From an uncultured Lachnospiraceae bacterium (GTDB lineage: Bacteria > Bacillota > Clostridia > Lachnospirales > Lachnospiraceae), in NCBI GenBank assembly GCA_910579805.1, contig CAJTWM010000012.1, positions 40,394-104,393 of the forward strand: a DNA stretch of 64,000 bases, in the 5' to 3' direction. A program made the position numbers and the translations under genes. The notes below the pieces were generated by a model that was given only the letters and a program-made list of their open reading frames with translations, had not been told where the DNA came from and did no database searches. Position 1 is the stretch's first letter; each line of letters opens with the position of its first letter. Below, in pieces: positions 27,570-36,545 of this stretch.

Positions 27570-27654
27570 GTCTGCTCCTATCTGCGTACTTTCGGATACG
27601 CGTACCAATCAGACGAGTAAATCTGTTTTTCTTTCCGTATTTTATCTGTTCGTT

Positions 27655-27683
27655 TTGAAATAAATACTAATCTATGTTATATT
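27655..27683 (+). promoter_or_regulatory. hflX promoter
   Basis: TTGAAA (27655-27660) and TATATT (27678-27683) with a 17-bp spacer, about 58 bases before the TTG start codon of hflX. Confidence 0.7.
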
Positions 27684-27747
27684 ATACAAAACAAGCGCTC
27701 TATTGACAACAGGTGCATTGTAAATATCTTTTTAAGGAGACGTTTAT

Positions 27748-29025
27748 TTGGAACAGAATAAAGAAACGAAAAAACGCGCCCTTTTGATCGGCGTGAATTT
27801 AAATGACGGCGACGACTTCGACCATTCTATGAAGGAACTTTCTTCCCTTGTGAAAGCCTGCCGCTATGAACCCGTGGGTATTGTCACCCAAAATCTTCCT
27901 GCAGTCCATACCGCCCTTTATATCGGAACGGGAAAGGTAACGGAAGTGAAAGAAACGGCCTCGCTGTTAGAAGCCGACCTTCTTATTTTTGATAACGCTT
28001 TAACGCCTACCCAGCTCAGGAATCTGCAAGACGAACTGGACCTTCCTATTTTTGACCGCACCTATCTGATTCTGGAGATCTTTAAGGAGCGGGCGCACAC
28101 AAAAGAAGCCAAATTGCAGGTAGAGCTCGCCTCCCTGCAGTATATGCTCCCCCGTCTGGTAGGCATGCGTGCCTCTCTGAGCCGCCAAGGCGGCGCCAGC
28201 GGCTCATTAAGCTCCAAAGGCGCCGGTGAAAAAAAGCTGGAACTGGACAGACGCCATATCGAACATCAGATCAGCGAACTGAAAAAAAGTCTGGAACAGA
28301 TCTCCAAGGACCGGAATACGCAGCGGAAAAAGAGAAATGTTTCCTCTATTCCAAAAGTGGCGCTGGTAGGCTATACCAATGCAGGGAAATCCACGCTGCT
28401 AAATGCATTCGTAGATTTTTACTTAAAGGACGAAAGCAAAAAAGTGTTGGAAAAAGATATGCTCTTCGCCACACTGGATACTACGGTAAGAAAGATCACA
28501 CCGCCTGACAATCAGGATTTCCTGCTGTCGGATACCGTCGGCTTTATCGACAAACTGCCCCATAATCTGGTTCAGGCTTTCCGCTCTACTTTAGAAGAAG
28601 TAAGATATGCCGACCTGCTGTTGGAAGTCATTGATTTTTCTGACGAGAACTATAAGGAACATATGCTCGTCACACAGGATATTTTGAAAGAACTGGGAGC
28701 CGGAGGCGTCCCGGCTCTTTATGTGTTCAATAAAGCGGACCGGATAATGGACGTCTCCCTCCTTCCCAAAATCTCCGAAAACAAAATTTATATTTCCGCA
28801 AAAAACGGGATCGGTATCAGGGAACTTACGGAAGAAATGAACCGGCTGCTCTTCTCGTCTTATATTGACTGTAAAATGCGTATCCCTTACGAATCCGGAA
28901 ATATTTCTTCTTATTTACTGGAAACGGCATACGTTAAAAGCGCCGATTACCTGCCGGAAGGAATCTGTCTGGAGCTTCGTTTAAGGCAGTCCGATTATGA
29001 AAAATGGAAGGGCTACTGCATCTGA
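27748..29025 (+). CDS. hflX: GTPase HflX
   Basis: Ribosome-associated GTPase that splits or rescues stalled ribosomes under stress. The 425 residues show the HflX N-terminal domain, with the Gly-rich linker SRQGGASGSLSSKGAGEKKL near 150-170. The G domain follows: G1 GYTNAGKSTLLNA (about 209), G3 DTVGFIDKLPHNLVQAF and G4 NKAD. The start codon is TTG with AAGGAGA seven bases upstream; there is no better ATG, and the N terminus length is normal. It is a single plus-strand gene facing the HAD gene region. Confidence 0.95.
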   Translation: MEQNKETKKRALLIGVNLNDGDDFDHSMKELSSLVKACRYEPVGIVTQNLPAVHTALYIGTGKVTEVKETASLLEADLLIFDNALTPTQLRNLQDELDLPIFDRTYLILEIFKERAHTKEAKLQVELASLQYMLPRLVGMRASLSRQGGASGSLSSKGAGEKKLELDRRHIEHQISELKKSLEQISKDRNTQRKKRNVSSIPKVALVGYTNAGKSTLLNAFVDFYLKDESKKVLEKDMLFATLDTTVRKITPPDNQDFLLSDTVGFIDKLPHNLVQAFRSTLEEVRYADLLLEVIDFSDENYKEHMLVTQDILKELGAGGVPALYVFNKADRIMDVSLLPKISENKIYISAKNGIGIRELTEEMNRLLFSSYIDCKMRIPYESGNISSYLLETAYVKSADYLPEGICLELRLRQSDYEKWKGYCI

Positions 29026-29334
29026 TTTCTTGATAAAACAGAAGATTTTCTTATAATTTATACTAAATTTCTACAAATTTTGGGGGTTTTCGCCAATATT
29101 GTTTTATTTTTTAATAATATAATTATAGACTCATACATGGATTTTGGTTATACTAAGTTTAGCTTGATGAGCAGCATCAAGTGTGCTAATTAGCAAATTC
29201 CGGAAGAATTCCCCTTTTACACAACGAAACGGCCAAAAGTTCCCCTTTTGGTCGTTTTGTTGTATTATCAAATATCCAATCAGTCTGAAATAACCGTAAC
29301 TCTTTATTTAGCAAATAAGAAAGGCAGGTATCTT
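29026..29334 (+). ncRNA. intergenic region with two hairpins; candidate small RNA at about 29155-29265
   Basis: Between hflX and the HAD gene there is no reading frame of note. A short hairpin CTTGATG/CATCAAG (29164-29182) is followed by a long one: 18 bp at 29221-29238 against 29246-29263, with two G-U pairs on the plus strand. The loop of the second hairpin, and an unpaired stretch before it, both contain TTCCCCTTTT, which is complementary to Shine-Dalgarno-like AAAAGGGGAA. A small trans-acting RNA is possible, but this is inference; the second hairpin may simply be the hflX terminator. Confidence 0.3.
29221..29265 (+). terminator. long hairpin, probable terminator
   Basis: ACAACGAAACGGCCAAAA pairs with the T-rich partner strand ending at 29263. 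The 3' arm is itself U-rich (TTTTGTTGT), which can act as the terminator tail. Confidence 0.5.
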
Positions 29335-30051
29335 ATGTATCAAAACTATATTTTCGACTTATACGGGACCTTGGTAGATATCCACACAAACGAACAGAAA
29401 AATTATCTGTGGAAAAAAATGTGTGCCCTCTTTTCCTGCTGCGGCGCTTCTTATGAGCCTTCGGAATGTAAAAAGGCTTACTTCTCCACGATCGCTCTTT
29501 TAGAGCAGCATGCGGGCGTACCTGACGCCGAGATCCAAATAGAAGACGTATTCGGGAAGATGCTTTCCGAAAAGGGTGTCGCTCCTACAGATACTTATAT
29601 TTTTGCACTGGGGAACGCTTTCCGTGTTATCTCAAGAGACTATATCCGTCTGTATCCCGGCGTCATGGAATTTCTATCCGATTTACGTCTGGCCGGAAAA
29701 GGTATTTATCTTCTGTCCAACGCGCAGCGCATATTTACGGAGCCTGAAATGCGTTTCCTTGGCATTTATGATCTTTTTGACGGCGTCTTTTATTCTTCCG
29801 ATATCGGCCTGAAAAAGCCTGCTCCCGGCTTTATGGAAAAACTGTTAGACCATTATAAACTGGACAGAAAAAAGTCCATCATGATAGGCAACGACGTCTC
29901 CTGCGATACGGGGATCGCCAATGCCTGTCAGATGGACAGTCTCTATATTCACAGTAATATTTCACCGGCCCTTACGGAAGAAACGGTTCCGGCTACATTT
30001 TTTATACCCGACGGGGATTTCACAAAGATCCCGTCTCTTATTCTAAAATAG
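29335..30051 (+). CDS. HAD family hydrolase
   Basis: 238 residues of haloacid-dehalogenase fold, probably a small-molecule phosphatase acting on a nucleotide or sugar phosphate. Motif I is NYIFDLYGTLVDIH at residues 4-17 (nucleophile Asp; the second Asp of the usual DxD is Tyr, as in a known subgroup). Motif II is LLSNAQ, motif III is Lys in LKKPAPGF and motif IV is GNDVSCD. The ATG at 29335 has AGGCAGG in front; the frame is open to 29248 without a site. Its last 14 bases overlap the end of the convergent amylase gene. Confidence 0.88.
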   Translation: MYQNYIFDLYGTLVDIHTNEQKNYLWKKMCALFSCCGASYEPSECKKAYFSTIALLEQHAGVPDAEIQIEDVFGKMLSEKGVAPTDTYIFALGNAFRVISRDYIRLYPGVMEFLSDLRLAGKGIYLLSNAQRIFTEPEMRFLGIYDLFDGVFYSSDIGLKKPAPGFMEKLLDHYKLDRKKSIMIGNDVSCDTGIANACQMDSLYIHSNISPALTEETVPATFFIPDGDFTKIPSLILK

Positions 30052-31786
30052 CTACGGAATAAGGCGGAAGGATCAGGCCCGATTCCTCCAGCGAAACCGC
30101 CTCTTCTCCCGTAAGCAGCATCCCTCCCAAAGAAAGGCTGTCTACATCTATTTTGGCCAGATTAAAATCTTCCATGTTTAGAAGCAGCTTTTCTGCGGAC
30201 AGGTTAAACAGGATCAGGATCGAGGAGTCTTCATACTCCTTTTTTAAAATGCAGACCTTATCGTCGGAAATACCGCTCAGATAAGCGACTTCCCCTCTTG
30301 CGATCTGAGGATAGCGATTCCGTAAGAGCACCGCCTGCTTGTAGTAGTTATAAATGGAATAACTGTCTTCCTTCTGCACTTCAAGGCTGGGGTATTTCAT
30401 TTTAACATCTTCCATATCTTTCGGTCCGGCACACATTCCCGGCATCTTCTCATCCTCTGACCAGTACATGGGCGCACGTTTGTTTTCATCCTTACCGGAG
30501 CCTTTCATGCCAAGTTCTTCCCCGTAATAGACAAATGCCGCGCCATTCATCATAAGATTTAAAGCCGCCCCCATTTTTACCTGCGCTTCCGCCCACTCTC
30601 CGTTATAATAACCGGCGCTCCTGCCCAGATCGTGGTTACAGTAAAACGGCGCGTCGATAAAGTTCTCATTGTATTGTCCGAACTGCCCGGAAAGCTCGGC
30701 CACCGCTTTCCCGTATGCCGCTGCACCGCCGGGAGCATTTCCCTTCACGGTTTTTGCAATCAGGCCTTCGCTGTTGGCAAAAGCAAAATTGAAAACGCTG
30801 TCGATACCGCTCTCGTAATACTGTGCATATGCATTCATATCCGCCCAGACTTCCGCCACGATGTAAGCGTCCTCTTTCTTTTCTTTTACCATCGTGTTAA
30901 ACCATGAAAGCACCTCCACATTGGCAGGGATATTATCCGAATAATATTCCTTGGCCGCATCTAAACGAAAACCGTCTACCCCAAGATCAATCCAGAAAGA
31001 AACGATTTCGCCGATCTCCGTCCTGAGCGCTTCGTTTGCCAAATTAAGATCCGGCATTTCGCTCCAGAACTTGCCTTCATAATACCAGTCTGCTCCCGGT
31101 ACTTTATAATAATCTCCGCTCAGTTTCTCTTTGGAAAAATTATAATATCCATAATATGGGCATTCGCTTTCGGACGGTTCTCCGTCACCCAGATCTCTCA
31201 GATAAGCGCATGCCGTCGTAAACCACTCATGCTTTGAAGAAGTATGGTTCATAACAAAATCGATGATCACATTGATCCCTCTTGCATGGCACTGATCCAT
31301 CAGTTCTTTAAAATCTTCTAAGGTACCGTATTCGGGATCGATATCACAATAATCGATCACATCATATTTGTGATATGTGGTAGAGGGCATGACCGGCATG
31401 AGCCAAATCCCGTTAAATCCCAGATCGTCCGTCGTCGCCGGATCGCCGTCGTTGATATAGTCCAGCTTTTCGGTCAGGCCTTTCAGATCTCCCACGCCGT
31501 CCCCGTTACCGTCGTAAAAGCTATATACGAATACTTCGTAAAAGGTTCTGTACTTATCGTCGATAACCTGCTGCCCGCCTTTATTTGCCTCTATCATGGG
31601 GGATTCCGGCAGGGTCTCTTCCGTTGTTTCCTCTTCCCCCGTACTTTCCTCCGTTTCGGTTAAAACGGCGCTTTCCGTTTCCGGCAGGCCGCCCTTGTTC
31701 TCCGTCTCTTTTGCCCCGCAGCCGCTAAGAAGACTGCCTGCAAAAATACTGACGCTCAATAAATATGCAATCCATTTTTTCTTCAT
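30038..31786 (-). CDS. GH13 alpha-amylase family lipoprotein
   Basis: 582 residues. The signal peptide ends in lipobox LLSGC (Cys 23), followed by a Glu/Thr-rich spacer to about 55, so the enzyme is anchored outside the membrane. The GH13 barrel shows DFVMNHTSSKHEW (region II, about 178), GFRLDAAKEY with nucleophile Asp (about 272), IVAEVW with the acid Glu (about 309) and YCNHD with the third Asp (about 384). It probably hydrolyses alpha-glucans or malto-oligosaccharides at the cell surface. The gene is divergent from a LacI-type regulator at 31981, a common arrangement for sugar-controlled expression. It overlaps the HAD gene end-to-end by 14 bases. Confidence 0.93.
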   Translation of the reverse strand: MKKKWIAYLLSVSIFAGSLLSGCGAKETENKGGLPETESAVLTETEESTGEEETTEETLPESPMIEANKGGQQVIDDKYRTFYEVFVYSFYDGNGDGVGDLKGLTEKLDYINDGDPATTDDLGFNGIWLMPVMPSTTYHKYDVIDYCDIDPEYGTLEDFKELMDQCHARGINVIIDFVMNHTSSKHEWFTTACAYLRDLGDGEPSESECPYYGYYNFSKEKLSGDYYKVPGADWYYEGKFWSEMPDLNLANEALRTEIGEIVSFWIDLGVDGFRLDAAKEYYSDNIPANVEVLSWFNTMVKEKKEDAYIVAEVWADMNAYAQYYESGIDSVFNFAFANSEGLIAKTVKGNAPGGAAAYGKAVAELSGQFGQYNENFIDAPFYCNHDLGRSAGYYNGEWAEAQVKMGAALNLMMNGAAFVYYGEELGMKGSGKDENKRAPMYWSEDEKMPGMCAGPKDMEDVKMKYPSLEVQKEDSYSIYNYYKQAVLLRNRYPQIARGEVAYLSGISDDKVCILKKEYEDSSILILFNLSAEKLLLNMEDFNLAKIDVDSLSLGGMLLTGEEAVSLEESGLILPPYSVAILE

Positions 31787-31813
31787 ATTCCTAACTCTCC
31801 TTCCCTTATATTA

Positions 31814-31843
31814 TATATACAAAACACGGACATACTTTGTCAA
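31814..31843 (-). promoter_or_regulatory. amylase promoter
   Basis: Minus-strand TTGACA (31838-31843), an 18-bp spacer and TATATA (31814-31819), about 28 bases before the start codon. Confidence 0.7.
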
Positions 31844-31892
31844 CCGTATTTCCCGCCCCATAAAAATTTCTTTCGTTTTTTTTCGTAATCCC

Positions 31893-31922
31893 TTGAAAAA
31901 AACGGTAAGCCTTTGTTATACT
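31893..31922 (+). promoter_or_regulatory. promoter of the LacI-type gene at 31981
   Basis: TTGAAA (31893-31898) and TATACT (31917-31922), spacer 18 bp, divergent from the amylase promoter about 50 bases away. Confidence 0.7.
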
Positions 31923-31980
31923 AGATAAAAAGAAAACTTAGCGGGCAGGGATCTGTCCGGCGTACAGGGGATGAGGGATT

Positions 31981-33021
31981 ATGGCTACAATAAAAGATAT
32001 TGCAAACCGGCTGGGGATTTCCGTGAGCACCGTTTCGAAAGGATTAAACGGCGCAAACGATATCAGCGAAGAACTCCGTCAGATGGTACTGGATACTGCC
32101 GTAGAAATGGGCTATACCACTAAGCGGATGAAAAAAGAAGAACATAAAAAACTATGCATATTTATTGAAAATATGGATTATGAAACTCCAAATCAATTCG
32201 GATATGAGATCATTCTGGGATTCAAACAGGCCGCATACAGAGATAACTGGGACGTCAGCGTCCTTCCCGTCACTCCGGGTTTCCAAAGGAAAGAGCGCTA
32301 CGATACCTATATGCTGAAGAAGGGATTTACAGGTTCCTTTTTTGTAGGCTTTGCCCTGCAGGATCCATGGATGTCCCAGCTTTCTGAAACTACGATCCCC
32401 ACTGCGCTTTTTGACAATTATATTAAGAAAAACCCCAATGTGGGGTATGTAGGTACGGATAATTTTGAAGGCATCGACAGCGCCGTGGAACATATCTATC
32501 ACTTAGGGCACAGACGTATCGCATTTTTAAACGGTTCCGTAAATTCCATGGTTTCCGAACAACGACAGCAGGCTTTTCTTGAAAGCATGGAAAATCACGG
32601 TCTTCCCGTTGACGAAGCGTTAATGGCTAACGGATATTATGTGGCGGATTCGGCCAAATACCATGTTCCGAATTTTCTTGCGGCAGGTGCCACGGCTATT
32701 TTATGCGGCAACGATCTGATTGCCGCCGGTACGATCGAAGTTTGCCGTCAAAAAGGATTCCGGGTTCCCGACGACATCAGCGTGATCGGTTTTGACGATC
32801 TTCCTATCTCCGTTCATTTATTCCCTCCGCTGACTACCATACGTCAGGACCGGATCGAACTCGGAAAGAGCGGTTACTACACTTTAAATTCCCTGATCCA
32901 TCATGTTTCCATCGGGAAGACCCTGCTTCGGCCGCAGTTCGTCCTGCGCGATTCTACCGCCGCCGTGAGCCGGTCCTTTCAATCCATAAGCACAAAAGAA
33001 ACGGAGACTTTACTAAGATAA
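31981..33021 (+). CDS. LacI family transcriptional regulator
   Basis: 346 residues: the N-terminal helix-turn-helix MATIKDIANRLGISVSTVSK plus the hinge typical of LacI/GalR, then a periplasmic-binding-like sugar domain (for example ISVIGFDDLPISVHLFPPLT near the end). The hinge helix is less typical, reading GLNGANDISEELRQMV. Placed divergently from the GH13 lipoprotein, it is the likely regulator of that enzyme; the effector is probably a sugar but is unknown. GAGGGATT precedes the ATG. Confidence 0.92.
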   Translation: MATIKDIANRLGISVSTVSKGLNGANDISEELRQMVLDTAVEMGYTTKRMKKEEHKKLCIFIENMDYETPNQFGYEIILGFKQAAYRDNWDVSVLPVTPGFQRKERYDTYMLKKGFTGSFFVGFALQDPWMSQLSETTIPTALFDNYIKKNPNVGYVGTDNFEGIDSAVEHIYHLGHRRIAFLNGSVNSMVSEQRQQAFLESMENHGLPVDEALMANGYYVADSAKYHVPNFLAAGATAILCGNDLIAAGTIEVCRQKGFRVPDDISVIGFDDLPISVHLFPPLTTIRQDRIELGKSGYYTLNSLIHHVSIGKTLLRPQFVLRDSTAAVSRSFQSISTKETETLLR

Positions 33022-33049
33022 ACCGTTTTTGCCAGCCGGCCTCTGCCCG

Positions 33050-34054
33050 TCATTTCGTAGATTCTTTCATGGAGACTTCATATCCCAACAGAATCTGTGA
33101 TTCCACGGCTTTCCCGTCTATCTGGGTAAGTAATGCCTGACATGCTACTCTGCCAAGTTCCCATCCGTCGAACTGCAGGGACGTAATGGCAGGCATATTA
33201 TATTCCAAAGTCGTACTGTTATAAAAAGAAGCGACTTTGATATCCTGTGGGACCCGGATCTTTTCTTTTTTCAGTTTCGCCAGCACATAAGCGCAAATGG
33301 AATCGTCCATGCATAAAATGCAGTCTGCTTTCTTAGGAATCAGGTCGTCTACAATCTGTTCGATCCGCACCCTTCCCTCCGCCTCCATATAAATCAGCTT
33401 ATTATCCGGCTTTTTTCTTAAATCCTCATACGCTTCCATATAACCGAGCAGCCGGTTCTGCGTAACGATATGATTGCGGTTGCCGCCTATCAGCGCGATC
33501 TTTCTGATCCCTCTGGACAAAAGTATGGACGTCAGCTCCCGGCATGCCCCCCGATGGTCGTTATCCACCTGAACCACGTTGTCTTCTTCCGTCCTTCCTA
33601 TCGCTACAAAAGGTATTTTCCTTTCCTTCAGAAATTTCATCGGCGCATCTTCCACCAGCGTCCGGCTTAATACGAAACCATCCACTTTATGGTTATCCAC
33701 CAGCCTTTCCATCTGGCTGATATCGGCGCCTTTGATCATGGAAATGATCACATCGTAATCCATGGCCGACGCCATTTCACATACGCCCAGCATACATTTT
33801 TGGAAAAATGGCAGATCGACCAGATCATAATCGCCCGGTATCATCAGCCCGATATTATAAGTTTTCGACTGTGCCAGCCCTTTTGCGATCACATTCGGCT
33901 TATAATTGCACTGCTTGATATAATCGTTTACCCGGTCCACCGTTTCCTTTCCGATTCTTCCTTTTCCTGAAATCGCTCTTGAAACAGTCGTTTTAGATAC
34001 CCCGAGATCTTTCGCTATATCGTCGATGGTAATTTTCTTCTGTTCCCTTTGCAT
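33050..34054 (-). CDS. LacI family transcriptional regulator
   Basis: 334 residues with a canonical LacI DNA-binding domain (ITIDDIAKDLGVSKTTVSRA, residues 8-27, then ISGKGRIGKETVDRV) and a C-terminal ligand domain with the usual IALIGGNRN and ITSLQFDGWELGR segments. It is convergent with the LacI gene at 31981, with 28 bases between stops and no clear terminator. The upstream region holds its promoter and an AAAACGTTTT palindrome of the kind LacI-type regulators bind, suggesting autoregulation. Targets are otherwise unknown. Confidence 0.92.
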   Translation of the reverse strand: MQREQKKITIDDIAKDLGVSKTTVSRAISGKGRIGKETVDRVNDYIKQCNYKPNVIAKGLAQSKTYNIGLMIPGDYDLVDLPFFQKCMLGVCEMASAMDYDVIISMIKGADISQMERLVDNHKVDGFVLSRTLVEDAPMKFLKERKIPFVAIGRTEEDNVVQVDNDHRGACRELTSILLSRGIRKIALIGGNRNHIVTQNRLLGYMEAYEDLRKKPDNKLIYMEAEGRVRIEQIVDDLIPKKADCILCMDDSICAYVLAKLKKEKIRVPQDIKVASFYNSTTLEYNMPAITSLQFDGWELGRVACQALLTQIDGKAVESQILLGYEVSMKESTK

Positions 34055-34074
34055 ATACCTCTCCTACCTTTAAA

Positions 34075-34084
34075 AAAACGTTTT
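34075..34084. promoter_or_regulatory. candidate LacI-type operator
   Basis: The perfect palindrome AAAACGTTTT has the central CG typical of LacI/GalR operators. It lies between the promoter at 34103-34131 and the start codon at 34054, a position suited to repression of the LacI gene itself. Confidence 0.5.
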
Positions 34085-34102
34085 CTTTCATGATATACCT
34101 AT

Positions 34103-34131
34103 ATCATACACTATATTCCTTAAAAGCGCAA
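34103..34131 (-). promoter_or_regulatory. promoter of the LacI-type gene at 34054
   Basis: Minus-strand TTGCGC (34126-34131), 17-bp spacer, TATGAT (34103-34108). It lies immediately after the stop of the upstream phosphatase gene. Confidence 0.6.
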
Positions 34132-34140
34132 TCGGCTGCC

Positions 34141-34989
34141 TTATTCGTTCCACAATTGCTCTATGCAGGCTCTGAGCACCTCCTCCACGCTGTCGCATAC
34201 ATGGTTAGCGCACTGTTTTACATAATCTTTGGCGCTGCTCATACAAAAACTCTGACCGGTCTCTTTTAGCATTTCCATATCGTTTTCGTTGTCGCCGAAG
34301 CTGATCATATTCTCCAAAGGAATCCCCATATGTTTTGCAAGGATTTTTAGCGCATTTCCTTTTCCTGATGTCTTTCCTGTAAAATCGAGCCATCCGTTGC
34401 CGCCGTCGGCGACCTGAAGGCAGTCATCGTAGATCTTGTGAAATCGCTCCGCCTCTTCTTTCGGAATCCCGTCCCGCCAAAAAAGAGAGATTTTTATCAT
34501 CTCTTCTTCTATTTCCTCAAAATTTTCTAAAATCGTAACATGATTCCGCACACGCTTTACCAGCCTGTCAACAAAATAACCGGTTTTAGGCACTATATAG
34601 CTGGTATCCACTCCCGATACCATGATCTCGCCGTCCAAACAGCGCTGCATATCGCGGATCAGGGCCAACGCCTGCTCCCTTTCTATCACGTCTTTATATA
34701 TGATCCGGTTCCGGTATACGATCAGGCTGCCGTTTTCGCATATATAGTCGATCCTGTCCGCAAGGGGTGCGAATCTGTCTCTTAAATTCTGGTACTGTCT
34801 TCCGCTTGCCGATATAAACCGGATGTTTTGATGAAGCAGCTTTTCCAATAAGAAAAACAATTCCTCCGAAGGTTCTTTCATTCCTGACACTGCGATAGTT
34901 CCGTCATAATCGCTGACAACCGCCTGTATTTTATTGCCCTGAAAATCAAAGCATTTTTTCTTTATGCTCTCTCTTCCGTTCTCTTTCAT
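34141..34989 (-). CDS. Cof-type HAD phosphatase
   Basis: 282 residues. HAD motif I AVVSDYDGTIAVSG near residue 24, motif II ISASGRQYQNL, and motif IV SFGDNENDMEML near 240 mark the Cof/IIB subclass, which dephosphorylates sugar phosphates and phosphorylated cofactors. The cap domain lies between. The frame is open to 35166, but that part overlaps the upstream flavoprotein gene and does not look like this family. The ATG at 34989 is chosen, with a modest GGCGGA site. It is downstream of the flavin reductase gene by about 85 bases. Confidence 0.85.
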   Translation of the reverse strand: MKENGRESIKKKCFDFQGNKIQAVVSDYDGTIAVSGMKEPSEELFFLLEKLLHQNIRFISASGRQYQNLRDRFAPLADRIDYICENGSLIVYRNRIIYKDVIEREQALALIRDMQRCLDGEIMVSGVDTSYIVPKTGYFVDRLVKRVRNHVTILENFEEIEEEMIKISLFWRDGIPKEEAERFHKIYDDCLQVADGGNGWLDFTGKTSGKGNALKILAKHMGIPLENMISFGDNENDMEMLKETGQSFCMSSAKDYVKQCANHVCDSVEEVLRACIEQLWNE

Positions 34990-35074
34990 GTCTGCATCCG
35001 CCCGTTTCCAGAGTGTATTGGGAAATGCATTCCCACACTCCGGCTTTCTTTGGATTTTCCGTTTCCAGTGTTTT

Positions 35075-35710
35075 TTATTCTTCATAAATTGGTTCAAAAT
35101 CTTCCGCGCCGTGGCCGCAAAGAGGACAGATATAGTCCGCCGGGAGTTCGCTCCCGTTATACACATAATTACAGATCTTACAACGCCATCCCACGATCTT
35201 TTTACCGCCGGAAGATTTTTCTTTTAACTGTTTTTCCGGCTTGGGCTTTATATTGTTTTGATAATCCGCATAGGTAAGGGGTTCGTTTTCACTTAACGCC
35301 ACCGCATCTTCCACTTCCGCAATAAAGAGGGAATGGCTGCCCAGATCTTTACTGTCCACCACTTTGCAGCTCAGCACCGCGCAAGTCTGCCATCCTAAAT
35401 AAGGAATTCCGTTTTTATCCGCAGGCGGCGTAAGGTCTTTAAATTTGTCGACCTCCCTTCCTGACTGAAGCCCAAAGTATTTGATTGTCTCAAAAGTGAC
35501 CGTTTGGTCAAGTATGCTGAGCGCAAAATAGCCGCTTTCTTTGATCAGCTCACAGGTATAATTAGAATTTAACACCGAGATCGCCACTCTTGTGGGGCTG
35601 TTTGCCACCTGCATACAAGTATTGGTGATACAGCCGTTTATCTTATCCCCGGCTTTCGTAGATAACATAAAAACGCCGTAACTTAAACTGAATAATGCCT
35701 TTTTGTCCAT
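35075..35710 (-). CDS. flavin reductase-rubredoxin fusion (high-molecular-weight rubredoxin type)
   Basis: 211 residues. The first 155 are a flavin-reductase-like FMN-binding domain (SLSYGVFMLSTKAGDKINGC onward). The last 40 are a rubredoxin domain with the two iron-binding Cys pairs in RCKICNYVYNG and ICPLCGHGAEDF. Proteins of this fusion type, known from acetogens and other Clostridia, carry electrons from NAD(P)H toward flavodiiron proteins for oxygen or peroxide detoxification. The start at 35710 is chosen for GGAG six bases upstream; the first in-frame ATG at 35722 lacks a site. Confidence 0.92.
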   Translation of the reverse strand: MDKKALFSLSYGVFMLSTKAGDKINGCITNTCMQVANSPTRVAISVLNSNYTCELIKESGYFALSILDQTVTFETIKYFGLQSGREVDKFKDLTPPADKNGIPYLGWQTCAVLSCKVVDSKDLGSHSLFIAEVEDAVALSENEPLTYADYQNNIKPKPEKQLKEKSSGGKKIVGWRCKICNYVYNGSELPADYICPLCGHGAEDFEPIYEE

Positions 35711-36199
35711 ATTTTTCTCCATTTCTGCGCTGCTTTATTACACAGATCCATCATACGGACCGCAAGTCTGCGTCAAGCCTTTATGGCTTTGCAGCGCGCA
35801 AACACAAACCTGCGGCCAAAACTTCTGCTTTTCACTCTTTCTCTTTTACCTCTTCACGGTACAAATATCCCTAAACCGCAGTATGCTCGGAAAAGTGCAT
35901 ATTCTCACATTCTCCCGGTAAAACGGCTACTCCCATTTACATATTATTTCAGTAAACAAATCGGAATATTCTTATTTCTCACAGGACAATGTTCACTGAT
36001 CCCGCCCTTTAACATCTACGCCACCCTTTCGAAAACAGGAAAGTTTTCCCTACTCCCATTATACAAAAAAAACTGCCGTTTAACAAGTATCTGCCCAAAT
36101 CTCCTGCCTGCCCCGTTTTTATCAAAACGCCGGCTGCCGCTCATTCCGGTATTTTAGACACCGGACGCCTGATTCCACCGGTCTTTTAAAATAGCGTAC
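35711..36199. other. intergenic region, no gene recognised
   Basis: Nearly 490 bases between the flavin reductase start and the tRNA-Trp terminator. Open frames of 72 and 124 codons on the plus strand have no ribosome binding site or recognisable motif, and I do not call them. On the minus strand TTGACG and TATGAT about 35-55 bases before the flavin reductase start could be its promoter, but the spacer is only 15 bp. Confidence 0.4.
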
Positions 36200-36237
36200 A
36201 AAAAAATCCTGAAAACCATATCATCATGCTTTCAGGA
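36200..36237 (-). terminator. tRNA-Trp terminator
   Basis: On the minus strand TCCTGAAA and TTTCAGGA form a stem, followed by seven T residues. It lies nine bases past the tRNA 3' end. Confidence 0.88.
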
Positions 36238-36245
36238 CCTTCTAA

Positions 36246-36316
36246 CAGAGGAAGAGGGAATCGAACCCCCGTTAACGGTTTTGGAGACCGCCGCACTACC
36301 GCTGTACTATTCCTCT
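36246..36316 (-). tRNA. tRNA-Trp (CCA anticodon)
   Basis: 71-nt cloverleaf on the minus strand: acceptor AGAGGAA/TTCCTCT, D stem GTAC/GTGC, anticodon stem GCGGT/ACCGT with loop CTCCAAA (anticodon CCA), T stem GGGGG/CCCTC with loop TTCGATT, discriminator G as usual for bacterial tRNA-Trp. The 3' CCA is not encoded. Confidence 0.95.
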
Positions 36317-36545
36317 ATCTAAAATGTTTTACCAACAAAATTTATTATAGCACACCTATTCTTCTAATTCAAGAACGATAATAGAAAGTTTTTTTTCTAT
36401 TTTTCTGTCTTTTCAACACAATTTGTCATCGTTATACTACAATTTGTCCCAAAAGCCGAACTTTTCTCTCTGCTTGGAAAATTCCCCCATAGAGCCGGAT
36501 CAAGCGCAATGATCACGATAAGATCCGCTATATTTATATTGACTC

